Assembly (NCBI RefSeq): GCF_965223285.1 | Contig: NZ_OZ244997.1 | Span: 3,596,001-3,660,000, forward strand | Length of the DNA stretch: 64,000 bases | Origin: Leptofilum sp965223285 | GTDB lineage: Bacteria; Chloroflexota; Anaerolineae; Promineifilales; Promineifilaceae | Reading direction: 5' to 3' | Shown: positions 26,808 through 35,967 of the stretch, piece after piece | How the letters are laid out: every line of letters starts with the position of its first letter | Position numbering within the stretch: position 1 is the stretch's first letter | The notes under the pieces: model-generated | Database searches by the model: none | The model's input: only the letters and a program-made list of their open reading frames with translations | Told to the model about the DNA's origin: nothing | Translations under genes and position numbers: made by a program

Positions 26808-27878
26808 TTATGGTTCATTCAATGCGGCTAGCTTTTCTGCTTCATCGGCCACGGTGAGGGCATCAATGAATTGGTCAATATCGCCATCCATGACGGCGGG
26901 CAGGTTATAGCTGCTCAGGCCAATGCGATGGTCGGTGACGCGCCCCTGTGGGTAGTTGTAGGTGCGGATTTTTTCACTGCGATCCCCCGTACCAATTTGT
27001 GACTTGCGGTCGGCGGCAACGGCCGTATTCTGCTTTTCTTCCTCAATTTCTTGCAACCTGGCCTGGATGATAGCAATACCCAACTGCTTGTTCTGCGTTA
27101 GGCTGCGCTCCGACTGAATTTTGACAAACATGCCGGTAGGAATGTGAACGACTCGTGCGGCCGTAGCGTTCTTTTGCATGTGTTGCCCACCCGGCCCGGA
27201 GGAAAAGGTCGCCGTAATCTCTAAATCCTTCGGGTCGATGGTAATGTCCACCTCATCCATCTCTGGCATGACGGCCACGGTGGCCGTGCTAGTGTGGATG
27301 CGCCCCTGCGACTCCGTTTGCGGCACGCGCTGCACCCGATGCACCCCGCTTTCATACTTAAAGCGTGAGTAGGCCCCCTTGCCCTTTACCGAAAAAATCA
27401 CTTCTTTGTAGCCACCCACGCCTGTAGCATTTTCTTCCAAAATGGTCGGCTTCCATTTGCGGCCTTCGGCGTACCGCATGTACATGCGCAGCAGATCGGC
27501 GGCAAAAATACCAGCTTCATCGCCACCAGCTCCAGCCCGAATTTCCACGAAGACGTTGCGCTCGTCGCGCGGGTCTTTTGGCACCAGCAGGCGACGCATC
27601 TCGCCATCCAGCGATTCCAGGCGTGCTTCTAAATCCTTGACCTCTTCCTCCGCCAGCGTGGCCATTTCGCCCTCTTCTAGTTCAACAAGTTCGCGAGCGT
27701 CTGCCAACTCTTGCACAACGCGCTCATGCTCGCGGTATGCTTCCACCAATGGCTGCAAGTCGGAACGCTCCTGCGCCAGTTCGGTGAGCTTTACGTGGTC
27801 GGCCAACACAGCCGGGTCTGTCATTTGTCGCTCAATTTCGTCGTAGCGGGTGACGACTTGTTTAATCTTATCTAACAT
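26808..27878 (-). CDS. prfA: Peptide chain release factor 1
   Basis: The protein has 356 residues, the usual size. The GGQ catalytic motif is in FSSGPGGQHMQKNATA (about 230), whose glutamine positions water for ester hydrolysis in the ribosomal A site. The codon-recognition domain and the C-terminal domain (RTYNYPQGRVTDHRI) are those of class I factors. RF1 reads UAA and UAG. No internal frameshift is seen, which with its length favours RF1 over RF2. No strong ribosome site is visible, and a dispersed inverted repeat lies directly upstream. Confidence 0.96.
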   Translation of the reverse strand: MLDKIKQVVTRYDEIERQMTDPAVLADHVKLTELAQERSDLQPLVEAYREHERVVQELADARELVELEEGEMATLAEEEVKDLEARLESLDGEMRRLLVPKDPRDERNVFVEIRAGAGGDEAGIFAADLLRMYMRYAEGRKWKPTILEENATGVGGYKEVIFSVKGKGAYSRFKYESGVHRVQRVPQTESQGRIHTSTATVAVMPEMDEVDITIDPKDLEITATFSSGPGGQHMQKNATAARVVHIPTGMFVKIQSERSLTQNKQLGIAIIQARLQEIEEEKQNTAVAADRKSQIGTGDRSEKIRTYNYPQGRVTDHRIGLSSYNLPAVMDGDIDQFIDALTVADEAEKLAALNEP

Positions 27879-27887
27879 ATGTTGAAA

Positions 27888-27953
27888 GGAGATTGGAGAC
27901 TGGAGATTAGAGATTGGCGATGCTTTTAATCTCTAACTTCCAATCTCTACTCT
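27888..27953. repeat. GGAGATTGG-type inverted repeat, copy 1
   Basis: GGAGATTGGAGACTGGAG-type sequence pairs with AATCTCTAACTTCCAATC. The clearest stem is TTAGAGATT (27907-27915) with AATCTCTAA (27928-27936). Related copies occur at 42261-42305 and 43039-43087, all in gaps right next to start codons. Confidence 0.6.
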
Positions 27954-28010
27954 CAATATTTCTCAAATAAGTAAATTTTGTTTTTGCGGGAGCTATTATA
28001 ACGGATTATT

Positions 28011-28119
28011 GCAAACCACAGAAAGTAATTTGAATACCAGAGAACAATCTCTCTGTGGTTTGCTCAAGTAAAAGCCAAATTTGCGGTTAATCTAATGCAT
28101 GATTCTTCTTGGCTTTTAC
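28011..28119. repeat. Twin-hairpin intergenic repeat, copy 1
   Basis: Hairpin A is GCAAACCACAGA (28011-28022) with TCTGTGGTTTGC (28052-28063). After a TCAA spacer, hairpin B is GTAAAAGCCAA (28068-28078) with TTGGCTTTTAC (28109-28119). It ends at the stop codon of the S9 peptidase gene. Copies at 33052-33162 and 35619-35727 share the layout. Confidence 0.8.
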
Positions 28120-30137
28120 AATTTGAGGTACGTCTCAAACCAGCGGAGCATGTGGTTGAGCCGCTCGATGCGGCGGTCTGTGCGGCCGGCGCGGGAGAGG
28201 CCGTGTGACTCTTCAGGAAAGAGCACCAGCTCAGTGTCTACCCCCAGCTTTTTGAGAGCGACAAAGACTTGCTCGCCCTGCTCGTGGTCGCAGCGGTAGT
28301 CGGCTTCGCTGTGGATGAGCAGCGTCGGTGTGGTGGCGTTGCCGATATAGGCGATAGGGGACTGCCGCCAATAATTTTCCAAATCATCCCAGGGGGCTTT
28401 TTCAGCACCAAACAGATATTCCGTTCCAATGTTCATGTCGCTGGAGCCGTAGAAGCTGATGAAGTTGCTAACCACGCGCTGGGCAACGGCCGCTTTGAAC
28501 CGATTGGTCTTACCGATGATGAGGGTGGTCATGTAGCCGCCGTAGCTGCCGCCGGTGACGCCCATGCGTTTGGTATCGATGTAGGGCAACTTTTCTACAT
28601 AGTCGGTCCAGGCCATCACGTCTTCAAAATCAACCGTACCCCAGCGATTGTAAATCGCTCCGGCAAAATCTTCACCATATCCTTGGCTGCCGCGTGGGTT
28701 GCTCCAGTAGACGACATACCCTTGGGCTGCCAGCAGGTGCAGTTCGTGGAAGTAGGCACGGCCGTATTGCGTTTGCGGGCCGCCATGAATTTCCAAAATG
28801 GAAGGGTATTTCTGGCTGGGATCAAAGTTGGGCGGGGTCATAATCCAGCCGTGCAGGTCGGTGCCATCTTTGGCTTTGAACCACACTTCTTCGATGTTGC
28901 CTCTTTCTAACTCGGCCAGGAGTTCCTGGTTGAAGCTGGTGAGGGTTTGGGTGGTGTCATCGGCCAAAGTGCGGGTGCAGACGCGGGCAGGGGCGGATAA
29001 ATCGCCCCAAAGATAGGCGACGGTTTGTTGGGCGGCGTCCAGGCTGAAGCTGCCCACCAGTCCGGCGTCGTTGATGATGCGCTGGTAGCCAGGGTTGTCG
29101 GGATCGGTGCTGAAGGCGAGCAGGGGCTGGTTGCCTTTTTCGGTGGCCTGGATGTAAATGGTACGGCCGTCTACTGACCAGGTGGGCAAGGTTTGCGGCG
29201 TACCGCTACCCACGTCTGTTAGGGTAACAATGGACAGATGCAAATCTGTGTCTGCGGACAGGTTGCGTGGGGTGCCGCCCTCAATCGGGGCAACGTAGAG
29301 GCAGTCGTTTTGGTACCAACGCCCTTTTTGCTTGCGCCCCATGTAGGCAATCCAGTTGCCGTCAGGCGAAATGGTGTGATTGAATTTGCGCCCTTCGCGC
29401 GTGGGAATCAGCCTCATTTCGCCACCGTTGACCGATATGCTGTAAAGCTCAGTCTGATCCCAATTCATGTCTGGCTGGGGGTCGCGGTTGGAGATGAAGA
29501 TGAGGGTACGGCCGTCTGGGGTCCATTGGGGTTGGGTTTCGCTAAATTGGTCGCCGTCGGTGAGCTGGGTGGCTTCACCGCTGGCAGCGTCAATGGTCCA
29601 GATATGCCACTTTTCGGCTGGCGTGTAGCCACCGCCGTCAAACTTGTAATCGAGCGTGGTGATGTGGCGGCTAACCACCCCCAACTTCTTTTTCTGCTCA
29701 TCCTTTTCTCGCTCGATGGCGTCGGCGTCTTTTTTGCGGAACTGGGTAACAAATCTGGTGCCGTCTGGCGACCAAACAAAGCCAGCAAAACTCCCTTCCA
29801 TTTTGCTTACCGGGCGGGCTTCCCCACCGTCGATGGGAATGATGTAAATTTGGAACTGTTTTTCATCTTTGCGGTTGGAGAGGAAGGCAAGGGAACGGCC
29901 GTCTGGCGACCAGCGTGGGTGGGTGTCTGTGTGATCTCCGTAGGTAAATTGGCGAGCAGGGCGGCTGCCGTCGGTGGAGACGACCCACAGGTTTGTGAAT
30001 TTCTTCTCCGTTTTGCGGTCTACGCGGGTCAGGCCAAAAATGATCTGTGTGCCATCGGGGGAAATTTGCGGGTCAGAAACAAGTTCAAGTTTGTATAAAT
30101 CATCGGCGGCAATTGGCCGTTTTTGTGCTTGAGACAT
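28116..30137 (-). CDS. S9 family peptidase (acylaminoacyl-peptidase/DPP-like)
   Basis: The protein has 673 residues. The first about 400 form a beta-propeller with TolB/WD-like blades (ISPDGTQIIFG, RWSPDGRSLAFLSNRKD, QWTPDGRTLIFISNRD). The C-terminal alpha/beta-hydrolase domain has the nucleophile in GGSYGGYM (S531), the Asp in HSEADYRCD and the His in EESHGLSR (H645), which fits the S9C acylaminoacyl-peptidase group. It removes short peptides or blocked N-terminal residues. No signal peptide is visible, so it is probably cytoplasmic. A strong GGAGG site precedes the ATG. The stop lies inside hairpin B of a dispersed repeat. Confidence 0.92.
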   Translation of the reverse strand: MSQAQKRPIAADDLYKLELVSDPQISPDGTQIIFGLTRVDRKTEKKFTNLWVVSTDGSRPARQFTYGDHTDTHPRWSPDGRSLAFLSNRKDEKQFQIYIIPIDGGEARPVSKMEGSFAGFVWSPDGTRFVTQFRKKDADAIEREKDEQKKKLGVVSRHITTLDYKFDGGGYTPAEKWHIWTIDAASGEATQLTDGDQFSETQPQWTPDGRTLIFISNRDPQPDMNWDQTELYSISVNGGEMRLIPTREGRKFNHTISPDGNWIAYMGRKQKGRWYQNDCLYVAPIEGGTPRNLSADTDLHLSIVTLTDVGSGTPQTLPTWSVDGRTIYIQATEKGNQPLLAFSTDPDNPGYQRIINDAGLVGSFSLDAAQQTVAYLWGDLSAPARVCTRTLADDTTQTLTSFNQELLAELERGNIEEVWFKAKDGTDLHGWIMTPPNFDPSQKYPSILEIHGGPQTQYGRAYFHELHLLAAQGYVVYWSNPRGSQGYGEDFAGAIYNRWGTVDFEDVMAWTDYVEKLPYIDTKRMGVTGGSYGGYMTTLIIGKTNRFKAAVAQRVVSNFISFYGSSDMNIGTEYLFGAEKAPWDDLENYWRQSPIAYIGNATTPTLLIHSEADYRCDHEQGEQVFVALKKLGVDTELVLFPEESHGLSRAGRTDRRIERLNHMLRWFETYLKL

Positions 30138-30159
30138 GGTACCTCCATAAAATCAGTGG

Positions 30160-30240
30160 GCAGTAGACAGTATTCAGTGATCAGTAAACGGTGAATAGTG
30201 ACCACCGATTATTGAAGACTGATTACAGATTACTGAATTG
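30160..30240. repeat. Imperfect inverted repeat upstream of the S9 gene
   Basis: TTCAGTGATCAGT on the left pairs imperfectly with ACTGATTACAGATTACTGAA on the right around AACGGTGAATAGTGACCACCG. It resembles another family of dispersed AGTGATCAGT-type repeats. It lies between the histidine kinase stop and the S9 start. Confidence 0.45.
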
Positions 30241-30285
30241 GGAAATGATAACGCGGCGCGGTCGGGTCTGCCAGCGTAAACCTGT

Positions 30286-31902
30286 TTATTCAGCGGGGAG
30301 TTGGTAGGCAGGCAAGATAAAGCTAAATCTGCTGCCCTTACCTATTTCGCTTTCAACATCCACTTCGCCCCCCAGCTTTTCTATGATGCGCCGCACAATA
30401 GAAAGACCCAATCCGTGCCCGGTTACACGCACCTGGCTTAGTTGGGTAAATGGCGTAAACAGTTGATGATGTTTTTCGGGATCAACACCTTGTCCGTTGT
30501 CCTGCACCCAGAATTTGATACGGCCGTCCGTCAAAATATCGCTACCTAATTCAATTTTGGGCGGTTTGCCGCCATACTTTAGGCCATTGCCAATGTAATT
30601 CTCCCACACTTCCTCAATCCACGGCGCATACCCACTGGCCACGGGCCAAGATTCAGGCAAGATGAGGCGCACATTGTATTTCTGCATGGTAAAGCGCAGC
30701 CGATCTAACGCGCCGAGCACAATCTCCGTCATATCTAGCGGATGCATTTCCACATCTCGCTTGCGCACGCTGGAAAGCACTAGTAGCTCCTGGATGATGT
30801 TGCTCATGCGGTGCGCGTTTTGCACAAGCAAGTCTAAGGCACGCGCCTGCTCCTCTGCGGCGATCTCATCGCCAGTAGATTTTAGCAAATCGGCAAAACC
30901 TACCACCAACGCTAGTGGGTTCTGCAAATCGTGGGCCACGGTGTGGTCGAAAGCGGCCAGCTCGGCATTTTGCGTCTTCAAATCATCCATTTTGCTGCGT
31001 AAGGTTTGGATGAGTTGGGCATTGTCAATGGCAATGGCGGCTGAGGCAGCCAACATTTGGGCATAGCTGAGGTCTTGTGATTGGAAACGGCCGTTCTTCT
31101 TGTTCACAACTTCCAGCACGCCTAGCACCCGGTTGCGCAGGTGAATGGGTACTGCCAGGATGGAGTTGGTAATAAAACCGCTGTTACTGTCGATGTGGGG
31201 ATAGAAACGGCCGTCTGATGGGGCATCAGATACAATCGTGCCTTCATTATTCTTGGCCACCCAGCCTACGATCCCGTTCCCTGAATGAACCGACTGCCCC
31301 AGCAAAAGCTGCTCCGTACCAGGATGAAATGCTGCGCGACAAATCAACTTCTCCTGATTTTCATCTTCCCACAGCCAAACAGAGCTGCCAATGGCACTAA
31401 TAATCTGTACAGTCACTTGCAGCAGGCGATCCAGCACTTCGTCAATATCCAGCGTCGCCGTGAGTATTTGGCTAGCCCGGTTTAATAACAATAGCTCCCG
31501 ATTATGGCGCGCCAATATCGCCATATTTTTCTCCCGATCCGTTACATTGGCCGGATTTGAGACTGGGATAATGGTAAGCAGCAATCGATTGATCAGCTCA
31601 GGGAAGGGCTCAATTTGCAGATCAAAAACCTGGTCTGGATTTGGGTTTTGGGCAAAGGACACATTTGGGTACGTAAAAACAGCACCCGATCGCTCTAACT
31701 GCTCAAAAATATGTTGCTGGCGTGGTTCAAGCTGTGGGAATAGGTCGAAAAAGTTGGTGCCAATCAGTTCTTCACTTTTTACACAGGCCCATTGGCGTAA
31801 TTCAGGCGAATAACTCAGGATATTGAGTGCTGTATCTAACGTGGCGTGGACAATGACCCTTTTGTTTTGTTCGGTTGCTGCGCGCTCGATTTCTTGATAC
31901 AT
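30286..31902 (-). CDS. Sensor histidine kinase with PAS-like and GAF domains
   Basis: The protein has 538 residues and no transmembrane segment, so it is a cytoplasmic sensor. The order is a PAS-like region (about 15-115), a GAF domain (about 150-300, ATLDIDEVLDRLLQVTVQII), a HisKA dimerisation helix with the phospho-acceptor in FDHTVAHDLQNPLALVVGFA, and a HATPase domain with the N box in NYIGNGLKYGG, G1 in DNGQGVDPEK and G2 in GHGLGLSIVRRI. No response regulator lies next to it, so it is an orphan kinase. The signal may be redox, a small ligand or light, as usual for PAS/GAF; the sequence does not decide. Confidence 0.9.
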   Translation of the reverse strand: MYQEIERAATEQNKRVIVHATLDTALNILSYSPELRQWACVKSEELIGTNFFDLFPQLEPRQQHIFEQLERSGAVFTYPNVSFAQNPNPDQVFDLQIEPFPELINRLLLTIIPVSNPANVTDREKNMAILARHNRELLLLNRASQILTATLDIDEVLDRLLQVTVQIISAIGSSVWLWEDENQEKLICRAAFHPGTEQLLLGQSVHSGNGIVGWVAKNNEGTIVSDAPSDGRFYPHIDSNSGFITNSILAVPIHLRNRVLGVLEVVNKKNGRFQSQDLSYAQMLAASAAIAIDNAQLIQTLRSKMDDLKTQNAELAAFDHTVAHDLQNPLALVVGFADLLKSTGDEIAAEEQARALDLLVQNAHRMSNIIQELLVLSSVRKRDVEMHPLDMTEIVLGALDRLRFTMQKYNVRLILPESWPVASGYAPWIEEVWENYIGNGLKYGGKPPKIELGSDILTDGRIKFWVQDNGQGVDPEKHHQLFTPFTQLSQVRVTGHGLGLSIVRRIIEKLGGEVDVESEIGKGSRFSFILPAYQLPAE

Positions 31903-32065
31903 GGTTAATCAAAATTCTTCATATTAAAATGATTTGCCAATATCATTATTATTTTCTGGCTCAGTCAGGCAAAATGAAACCGAGAATTTACCAAGGACCA
32001 TTCCTCATCATCTTAGCATGGTTTTTGGCACGTGAGACTTCTTTTTTGGTCGAAAAAATGGTTCT

Positions 32066-32992
32066 TTAGAACCATTGCGCTATGTCCAAATCCCAAATGC
32101 GGATGATTTTGTCTTTTTCGCCCAGAGTGGCAAGGGCAGGTTGGCTTGGGTGGAATGCAAGCCCAGAGAAGGCAAACTTGGAGTGTGGCTCTTCAAGGAT
32201 GGCAACAGGTTCCCACCTGTCTGTGCGCCAAATACAAACGGTACTGTCGGCTGATTTGGTTGCCAGCAGTCGGCCATCAGCAGAGAAAGATACGGCCGTT
32301 ACTGATTTGTCATGGTCGTCTAGATGCGTGATTGGCTCCCCGTTGAGGTGCCAGAGGCGCACATCACCATCGTGGGAGGCGGAAGCAAACTGTTGTCCAT
32401 CGGGCGACAGGGTAAGGTCCAATATTTCGCCACGATGCCCATCAAGCGTTAGCCGAGTTTGCCCACTTTCCAAATCCCACAGCTTAATGCGGCCGTCGGC
32501 TGCACCAGACAGAAGCGTTTGGCTATCTGCCGTAACCGCCAGGCAACCAATACGCCCTTTGTGGCCTACAAGCACCTTCTCTTCCGTGTCATCGGCCAGG
32601 TTCCAAACGCGAATGGTTTCATCGTATGCGCCAGAAAGCGCAAAACGGCCGTCTGGCGTGGCGGCCACAGCGTAAATGTAATCTGAGTGGCCACGCAGGG
32701 TGCGCGAGCGGTTCTCGCCGGACATATCCCACACTTTTAGCGCATTTTTAGAGGCAGAAATCGCCAAACGGCCGTCGGCAGTAATGACAACCGTAAAGAC
32801 CGAGCCACTGTAGCCGTAAAGCTCCCGAATTTGTTCGCCAGTCTCCGCATCCCAAATGCGGACAGTTTGATCATAGGAAGCAGACGCCAGCCGTGTGCCT
32901 TCTGGAGACCAGGCAATGCGTGTAATGGCTCGGTTGTTTGCCTTGAGCTTGTGCCGGAGCGTGAACCCGGGCGGACTTGCTTGGGCTTTCAT
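32066..32992 (-). CDS. WD40-repeat protein
   Basis: I start at the ATG at 32992 because GGAG stands 7 bases before it; the frame also opens at a GTG two codons earlier. The product is 308 residues and is built almost wholly of seven WD40 repeats (VRIWDAETGEQIRELYG, IRVWNLADDTEEKVL, IKLWDLESGQTRLTLDG, VRLWHLNGEPITHLDD), enough to close one propeller. No catalytic or membrane part is present. It is a soluble interaction scaffold; the partner is unknown. Several blades carry the genome's ACGGCCGT motif at the same Asp-Gly-Arg position, so the repeats have been homogenised with the host motif. Confidence 0.88.
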   Translation of the reverse strand: MKAQASPPGFTLRHKLKANNRAITRIAWSPEGTRLASASYDQTVRIWDAETGEQIRELYGYSGSVFTVVITADGRLAISASKNALKVWDMSGENRSRTLRGHSDYIYAVAATPDGRFALSGAYDETIRVWNLADDTEEKVLVGHKGRIGCLAVTADSQTLLSGAADGRIKLWDLESGQTRLTLDGHRGEILDLTLSPDGQQFASASHDGDVRLWHLNGEPITHLDDHDKSVTAVSFSADGRLLATKSADSTVCIWRTDRWEPVAILEEPHSKFAFSGLAFHPSQPALATLGEKDKIIRIWDLDIAQWF

Positions 32993-33051
32993 TGTCACTC
33001 CTGTGTGCGATGTCTGTTGAGGAAGCAGTCCGATAAAAGTCGGTTGTTACT

Positions 33052-33162
33052 GTAAATCACAAAAAGTGCTTTGATGAAAATTGAGCCGCAAAATTGTGAT
33101 TTACTTGAGCAAACCACATAGAAATCGCCTTTCGTTTTTCAAACTACTTTCTGTGGTTTGCT
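33052..33162. repeat. Twin-hairpin intergenic repeat, copy 2 (opposite orientation)
   Basis: Hairpin B has GTAAATCACAA (33052-33062) with TTGTGATTTAC (33094-33104). Hairpin A has AGCAAACCACA (33108-33118) with TGTGGTTTGCT (33152-33162). Stem B differs from copy 1 in both arms, but pairing is kept. It lies between the divergent-looking ends of the WD40 and DUF92 genes and touches the DUF92 stop. Confidence 0.8.
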
Positions 33163-33958
33163 ACGCTACCAATAAAGAATAAACCAATACGGCCGTTGCC
33201 CCACCGAAAAGGGAAGACAAAAAGTTTACCACATCATTATTCATCCATCCCCATCCACGCAGGGGGCGTGTGGGTTGGCCACAATGCACCTTTTTTTCTG
33301 TCTCTTTGTCGCAAATATCACAATAATAAATTTGCTGAACAGTGGCACCCAAAAAACTGTCGCAAAGAGAGCCTACCAGGCCACCAATGCCGCTAATAAC
33401 TGTTAAGCTCACCAGATTCATTTGTCCGAGCAATCCGGCAACGAACCCAATCAGTAATCCGCCCACAAAAGAAACGGCCGTGCCAAAAGGAGAAATGCCG
33501 CCAGATGTACCTACAGGCACAACGTTGCCGGTAGTAATAAGCCGAGGAGGGCGTTTGCTAAGTGTACCCAATTCCGTTGCCCACGTATCGGCCGTAACCG
33601 TACCCATAATCCCCAAAAAAACGGGCAACCACCAGTGAGAAGGAAACACCCCGTGCAGCAGGGCAACCAAAGCTCCACCGCCACCGTTGGCCATCACTTG
33701 CCCAAAATCACGCCGATGCCCTTTGTCAAATTTTTCGGCCACGGCTTGCTTCTCCTGTTCTTTATAGTGAGAGAGCAAACTGGCCGTTATAAAAAACAGG
33801 GCCAATAGAACGCCCCACACCCAGCCACCCAAGCCATAAATAATGGTGCCAACCAGAAGCGCGCCAGCCACCCCAGAGGGGGCCAAAGAACCACGCCAGT
33901 AAGCTAAGGCAGCTACCAAGCCACTAAGGAAAAAAGCAAGAACAAGCTGATCGATCAT
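33161..33958 (-). CDS. DUF92 family integral membrane protein
   Basis: The ATG at 33958 gives 265 residues starting MIDQLVLAFFLSGLVAALAY, a natural membrane start; the frame is open 20 codons further upstream. About six hydrophobic helices are visible. The family signature is present: FDKGHRRDFGQVMANGGGGA, TVTADTWATELGTLSK and GTSGGISPFGTAVS. DUF92 includes plant VTE6, a phytyl-phosphate kinase, so a prenyl-phosphate or related lipid kinase role is possible but unproven for bacterial members. It may be convergent or overlapping with a dispersed repeat at its 3' end. Confidence 0.88.
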   Translation of the reverse strand: MIDQLVLAFFLSGLVAALAYWRGSLAPSGVAGALLVGTIIYGLGGWVWGVLLALFFITASLLSHYKEQEKQAVAEKFDKGHRRDFGQVMANGGGGALVALLHGVFPSHWWLPVFLGIMGTVTADTWATELGTLSKRPPRLITTGNVVPVGTSGGISPFGTAVSFVGGLLIGFVAGLLGQMNLVSLTVISGIGGLVGSLCDSFLGATVQQIYYCDICDKETEKKVHCGQPTRPLRGWGWMNNDVVNFLSSLFGGATAVLVYSLLVA

Positions 33959-34330
33959 GGAAGTTCCAAAAAACTGAGTTAGTTTACCAAAGCCATCCCC
34001 AATTGTGAAGAGCCGCACTGGTTCGTGTTGCCACAGGCAGTTCTGTTGGCCATCAGAAAAAGGTAACTTTTCCGGCAGCTAAAAGTCATATTTCGCCCAC
34101 TTTTCAGCTTCAGCTATTTACCAGAGCAACTTCAATTTTGTACACTGTGTTCACACTTGCCACAGGCAGAATCTCCAAAGTTGGGCAGGCATCGTTCACT
34201 CTTTGCCACTCAGAAAACGAGCTTGCTGCTAACATTGTCTCTCCTCTCGTTTTATCTGCCATCTACTAAGTGCACTGCCATGCTGGCACCTTCCCAATAT
34301 TTCCTCTATACAAAAGGAGTCTGATTCACC
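33959..34330. other. Intergenic region upstream of the first dehydrogenase
   Basis: This gap lies between divergently transcribed genes and should hold both promoters. I cannot point to a convincing -35/-10 pair. A possible ribosome site (AAAGGAG) precedes the dehydrogenase ATG. No gene is supported here. Confidence 0.5.
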
Positions 34331-35581
34331 ATGACAGAAAATCTGAATCCATTTGCAATTGCTCAAGCCCAGTTGGACAAAGCCGCCGAAATTTTGCAGC
34401 TTGACCCAAGTATGCACGCCTTCTTACGTGAACCTATGCGCGAGTTCCATTTCACAATTCCTGTTCGGATGGATGATGGCACAACACAGGTCTTTAAGGG
34501 ATACCGGGTACAGTACAACGATGCCCGTGGCCCCAACAAAGGCGGTTTACGTTTTCATTGGGAGGAAACAATTGATACCGTCCGCGCATTGGCAGCGTGG
34601 ATGACCTGGAAAACGGCCGTTGTGGATATTCCTCTTGGTGGCGGCAAAGGTGGGGTTGTTTGTGATCCGCGCAATTTCACTGACTCTGAATTAGAGCGAC
34701 TTTCCAGAGGCTATATGCGGGCAGTCGCCAGTCATGTGGGACTGTTTCAGGATGTACCCGCTCCAGATGTGTACACCCACCCGCGCATCATGGCCTGGAT
34801 GATGGACGAGTATGAAACCATCACCAGCAAACGCGAGCCTGGGGTCATCACCGGGAAACCGCTCGAGCTAGGCGGATCAGCAGGTCGGGGCGATGCCACC
34901 GCTCGAGGTGGTATCTACACTGTTCGAGAAGCTGCTAAAGCACTAGACATTAATGTGGAAGGCGCGACGGCCGCTATTCAAGGGTACGGCAACGCTGGTA
35001 CGTTTGCCCATCTGCTCGCCGAGGAAATTCTAGGGTTGAAGATTGTTGCAGTTAGCGATTCACGTGGCGGTATCTACAATCCACAAGGCCTAAAAGCAAA
35101 AGAGACAATGCAGCTCAAAGCTGAAACCGGGTCTGTTACCAACGCCCAGGGCGTTGATCAGATAACTAATGAAGAACTGCTCGAACTGGATGTTGATGTC
35201 CTCTTCCCCTCCGCACTAGAAAACGTCATCACGTCACGCAATGCTGCCAACATCAAGGCCAATATGATTGCTGAGTTGGCCAACGGCCCCACCACGCCCA
35301 ATGCCGACGACGTACTCCACGCGAACAATGTGTACGTGATTCCTGACTTCTTGTGTAATGCCGGTGGGGTGACGGTAAGCTACTTTGAAATGGTGCAAAA
35401 TGCGTACCAATATTACTGGCCGGAAGAAATGGTTCACGAACGCCTCGACCAAAAGATGACCAAAGCATATTGGGACGTCCACCAAATGGCGGCGCAAAAG
35501 AAAGTCAACAATCGAGTGGCGGCGTACTTAGTGGCCGTGGACCGAGTGGCTCAGGCTGTACAGCTTCGCGGTTGGGTTTAA
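34331..35581 (+). CDS. gdhA: Glu/Leu/Phe/Val dehydrogenase (glutamate dehydrogenase-like), copy 1
   Basis: The protein has 416 residues, the usual hexameric GDH length. It has the substrate-binding and catalytic Lys regions (RVQYNDARGPNKGGLRFH, WKTAVVDIPLGGGKGG) and the second-domain nucleotide-binding loop GYGNAGTFAH. It catalyses reversible oxidative deamination of glutamate to 2-oxoglutarate with NAD(P). It is followed by a closely related second copy with the same length. The two differ in the Rossmann loop (GNAGTF versus GNVGSY), which may mean different cofactor or effector use, or a mixed hexamer. The symbol refers to the family; substrate could also be a branched-chain amino acid. Confidence 0.9.
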   Translation: MTENLNPFAIAQAQLDKAAEILQLDPSMHAFLREPMREFHFTIPVRMDDGTTQVFKGYRVQYNDARGPNKGGLRFHWEETIDTVRALAAWMTWKTAVVDIPLGGGKGGVVCDPRNFTDSELERLSRGYMRAVASHVGLFQDVPAPDVYTHPRIMAWMMDEYETITSKREPGVITGKPLELGGSAGRGDATARGGIYTVREAAKALDINVEGATAAIQGYGNAGTFAHLLAEEILGLKIVAVSDSRGGIYNPQGLKAKETMQLKAETGSVTNAQGVDQITNEELLELDVDVLFPSALENVITSRNAANIKANMIAELANGPTTPNADDVLHANNVYVIPDFLCNAGGVTVSYFEMVQNAYQYYWPEEMVHERLDQKMTKAYWDVHQMAAQKKVNNRVAAYLVAVDRVAQAVQLRGWV

Positions 35582-35618
35582 GATAGTTAAGCACGAAAAA
35601 ATTGAATCGCTCAGATAT

Positions 35619-35727
35619 GTAAATCAGAAAAAGAAATTTGATGTAAGATGATCCGCAAAATAGTGGTTTGCTCAAGTAAAAGCCAAATTTACGCTCAATC
35701 TAATCCAAGATGCTTTTTGGCTTTTAC
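35619..35727. repeat. Twin-hairpin intergenic repeat, copy 3 (rearranged)
   Basis: The right half is a full hairpin B, GTAAAAGCCAA (35676-35686) with TTGGCTTTTAC (35717-35727), preceded by GTGGTTTGCTCAA from hairpin A. The left half begins GTAAATCAGAAAAAG, like the opposite-strand arm of copy 2, so this copy looks like a junction of two inverted halves. Confidence 0.7.
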
Positions 35728-35873
35728 ATAAAAGAGCCAATCAGCGTGAACATTCAGCCTGTTTTTGCTTGACCTGATAAGCTACTGCGTTAGAGCATGA
35801 CAAATTGCTCTTGACATCAATCCAAAGGTAGGTGACACTGGTCAGGCTGTTAGTTTTTTTATCAGCTCACGAA

Positions 35874-35925
35874 CAAAACATCTCCCGTGGGGGCCTTGTT
35901 GGCTTGCCGCGGGAGTTTTGTTTGT
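35874..35925 (+). terminator. Terminator-like hairpin ahead of the second dehydrogenase
   Basis: CAAAA-CAT-CTCCCG (35874-35887) pairs with CGGGAG-TTTTG (35910-35920), followed by TTTGT. It could stop read-through from the first dehydrogenase or act as an attenuator in the leader of the second. The rest of the 386-base gap holds the twin-hairpin repeat. Confidence 0.55.
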
Positions 35926-35967
35926 GCAAAAAACCACATTTCCCAATTTTGGAGTTTAATAAACCTT

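Noticed and set aside
35887..35967. N-terminal extension of the second dehydrogenase
   Set aside because: The extra 27 codons overlap a terminator-like hairpin and do not match the first copy, which aligns from the ATG at 35968.
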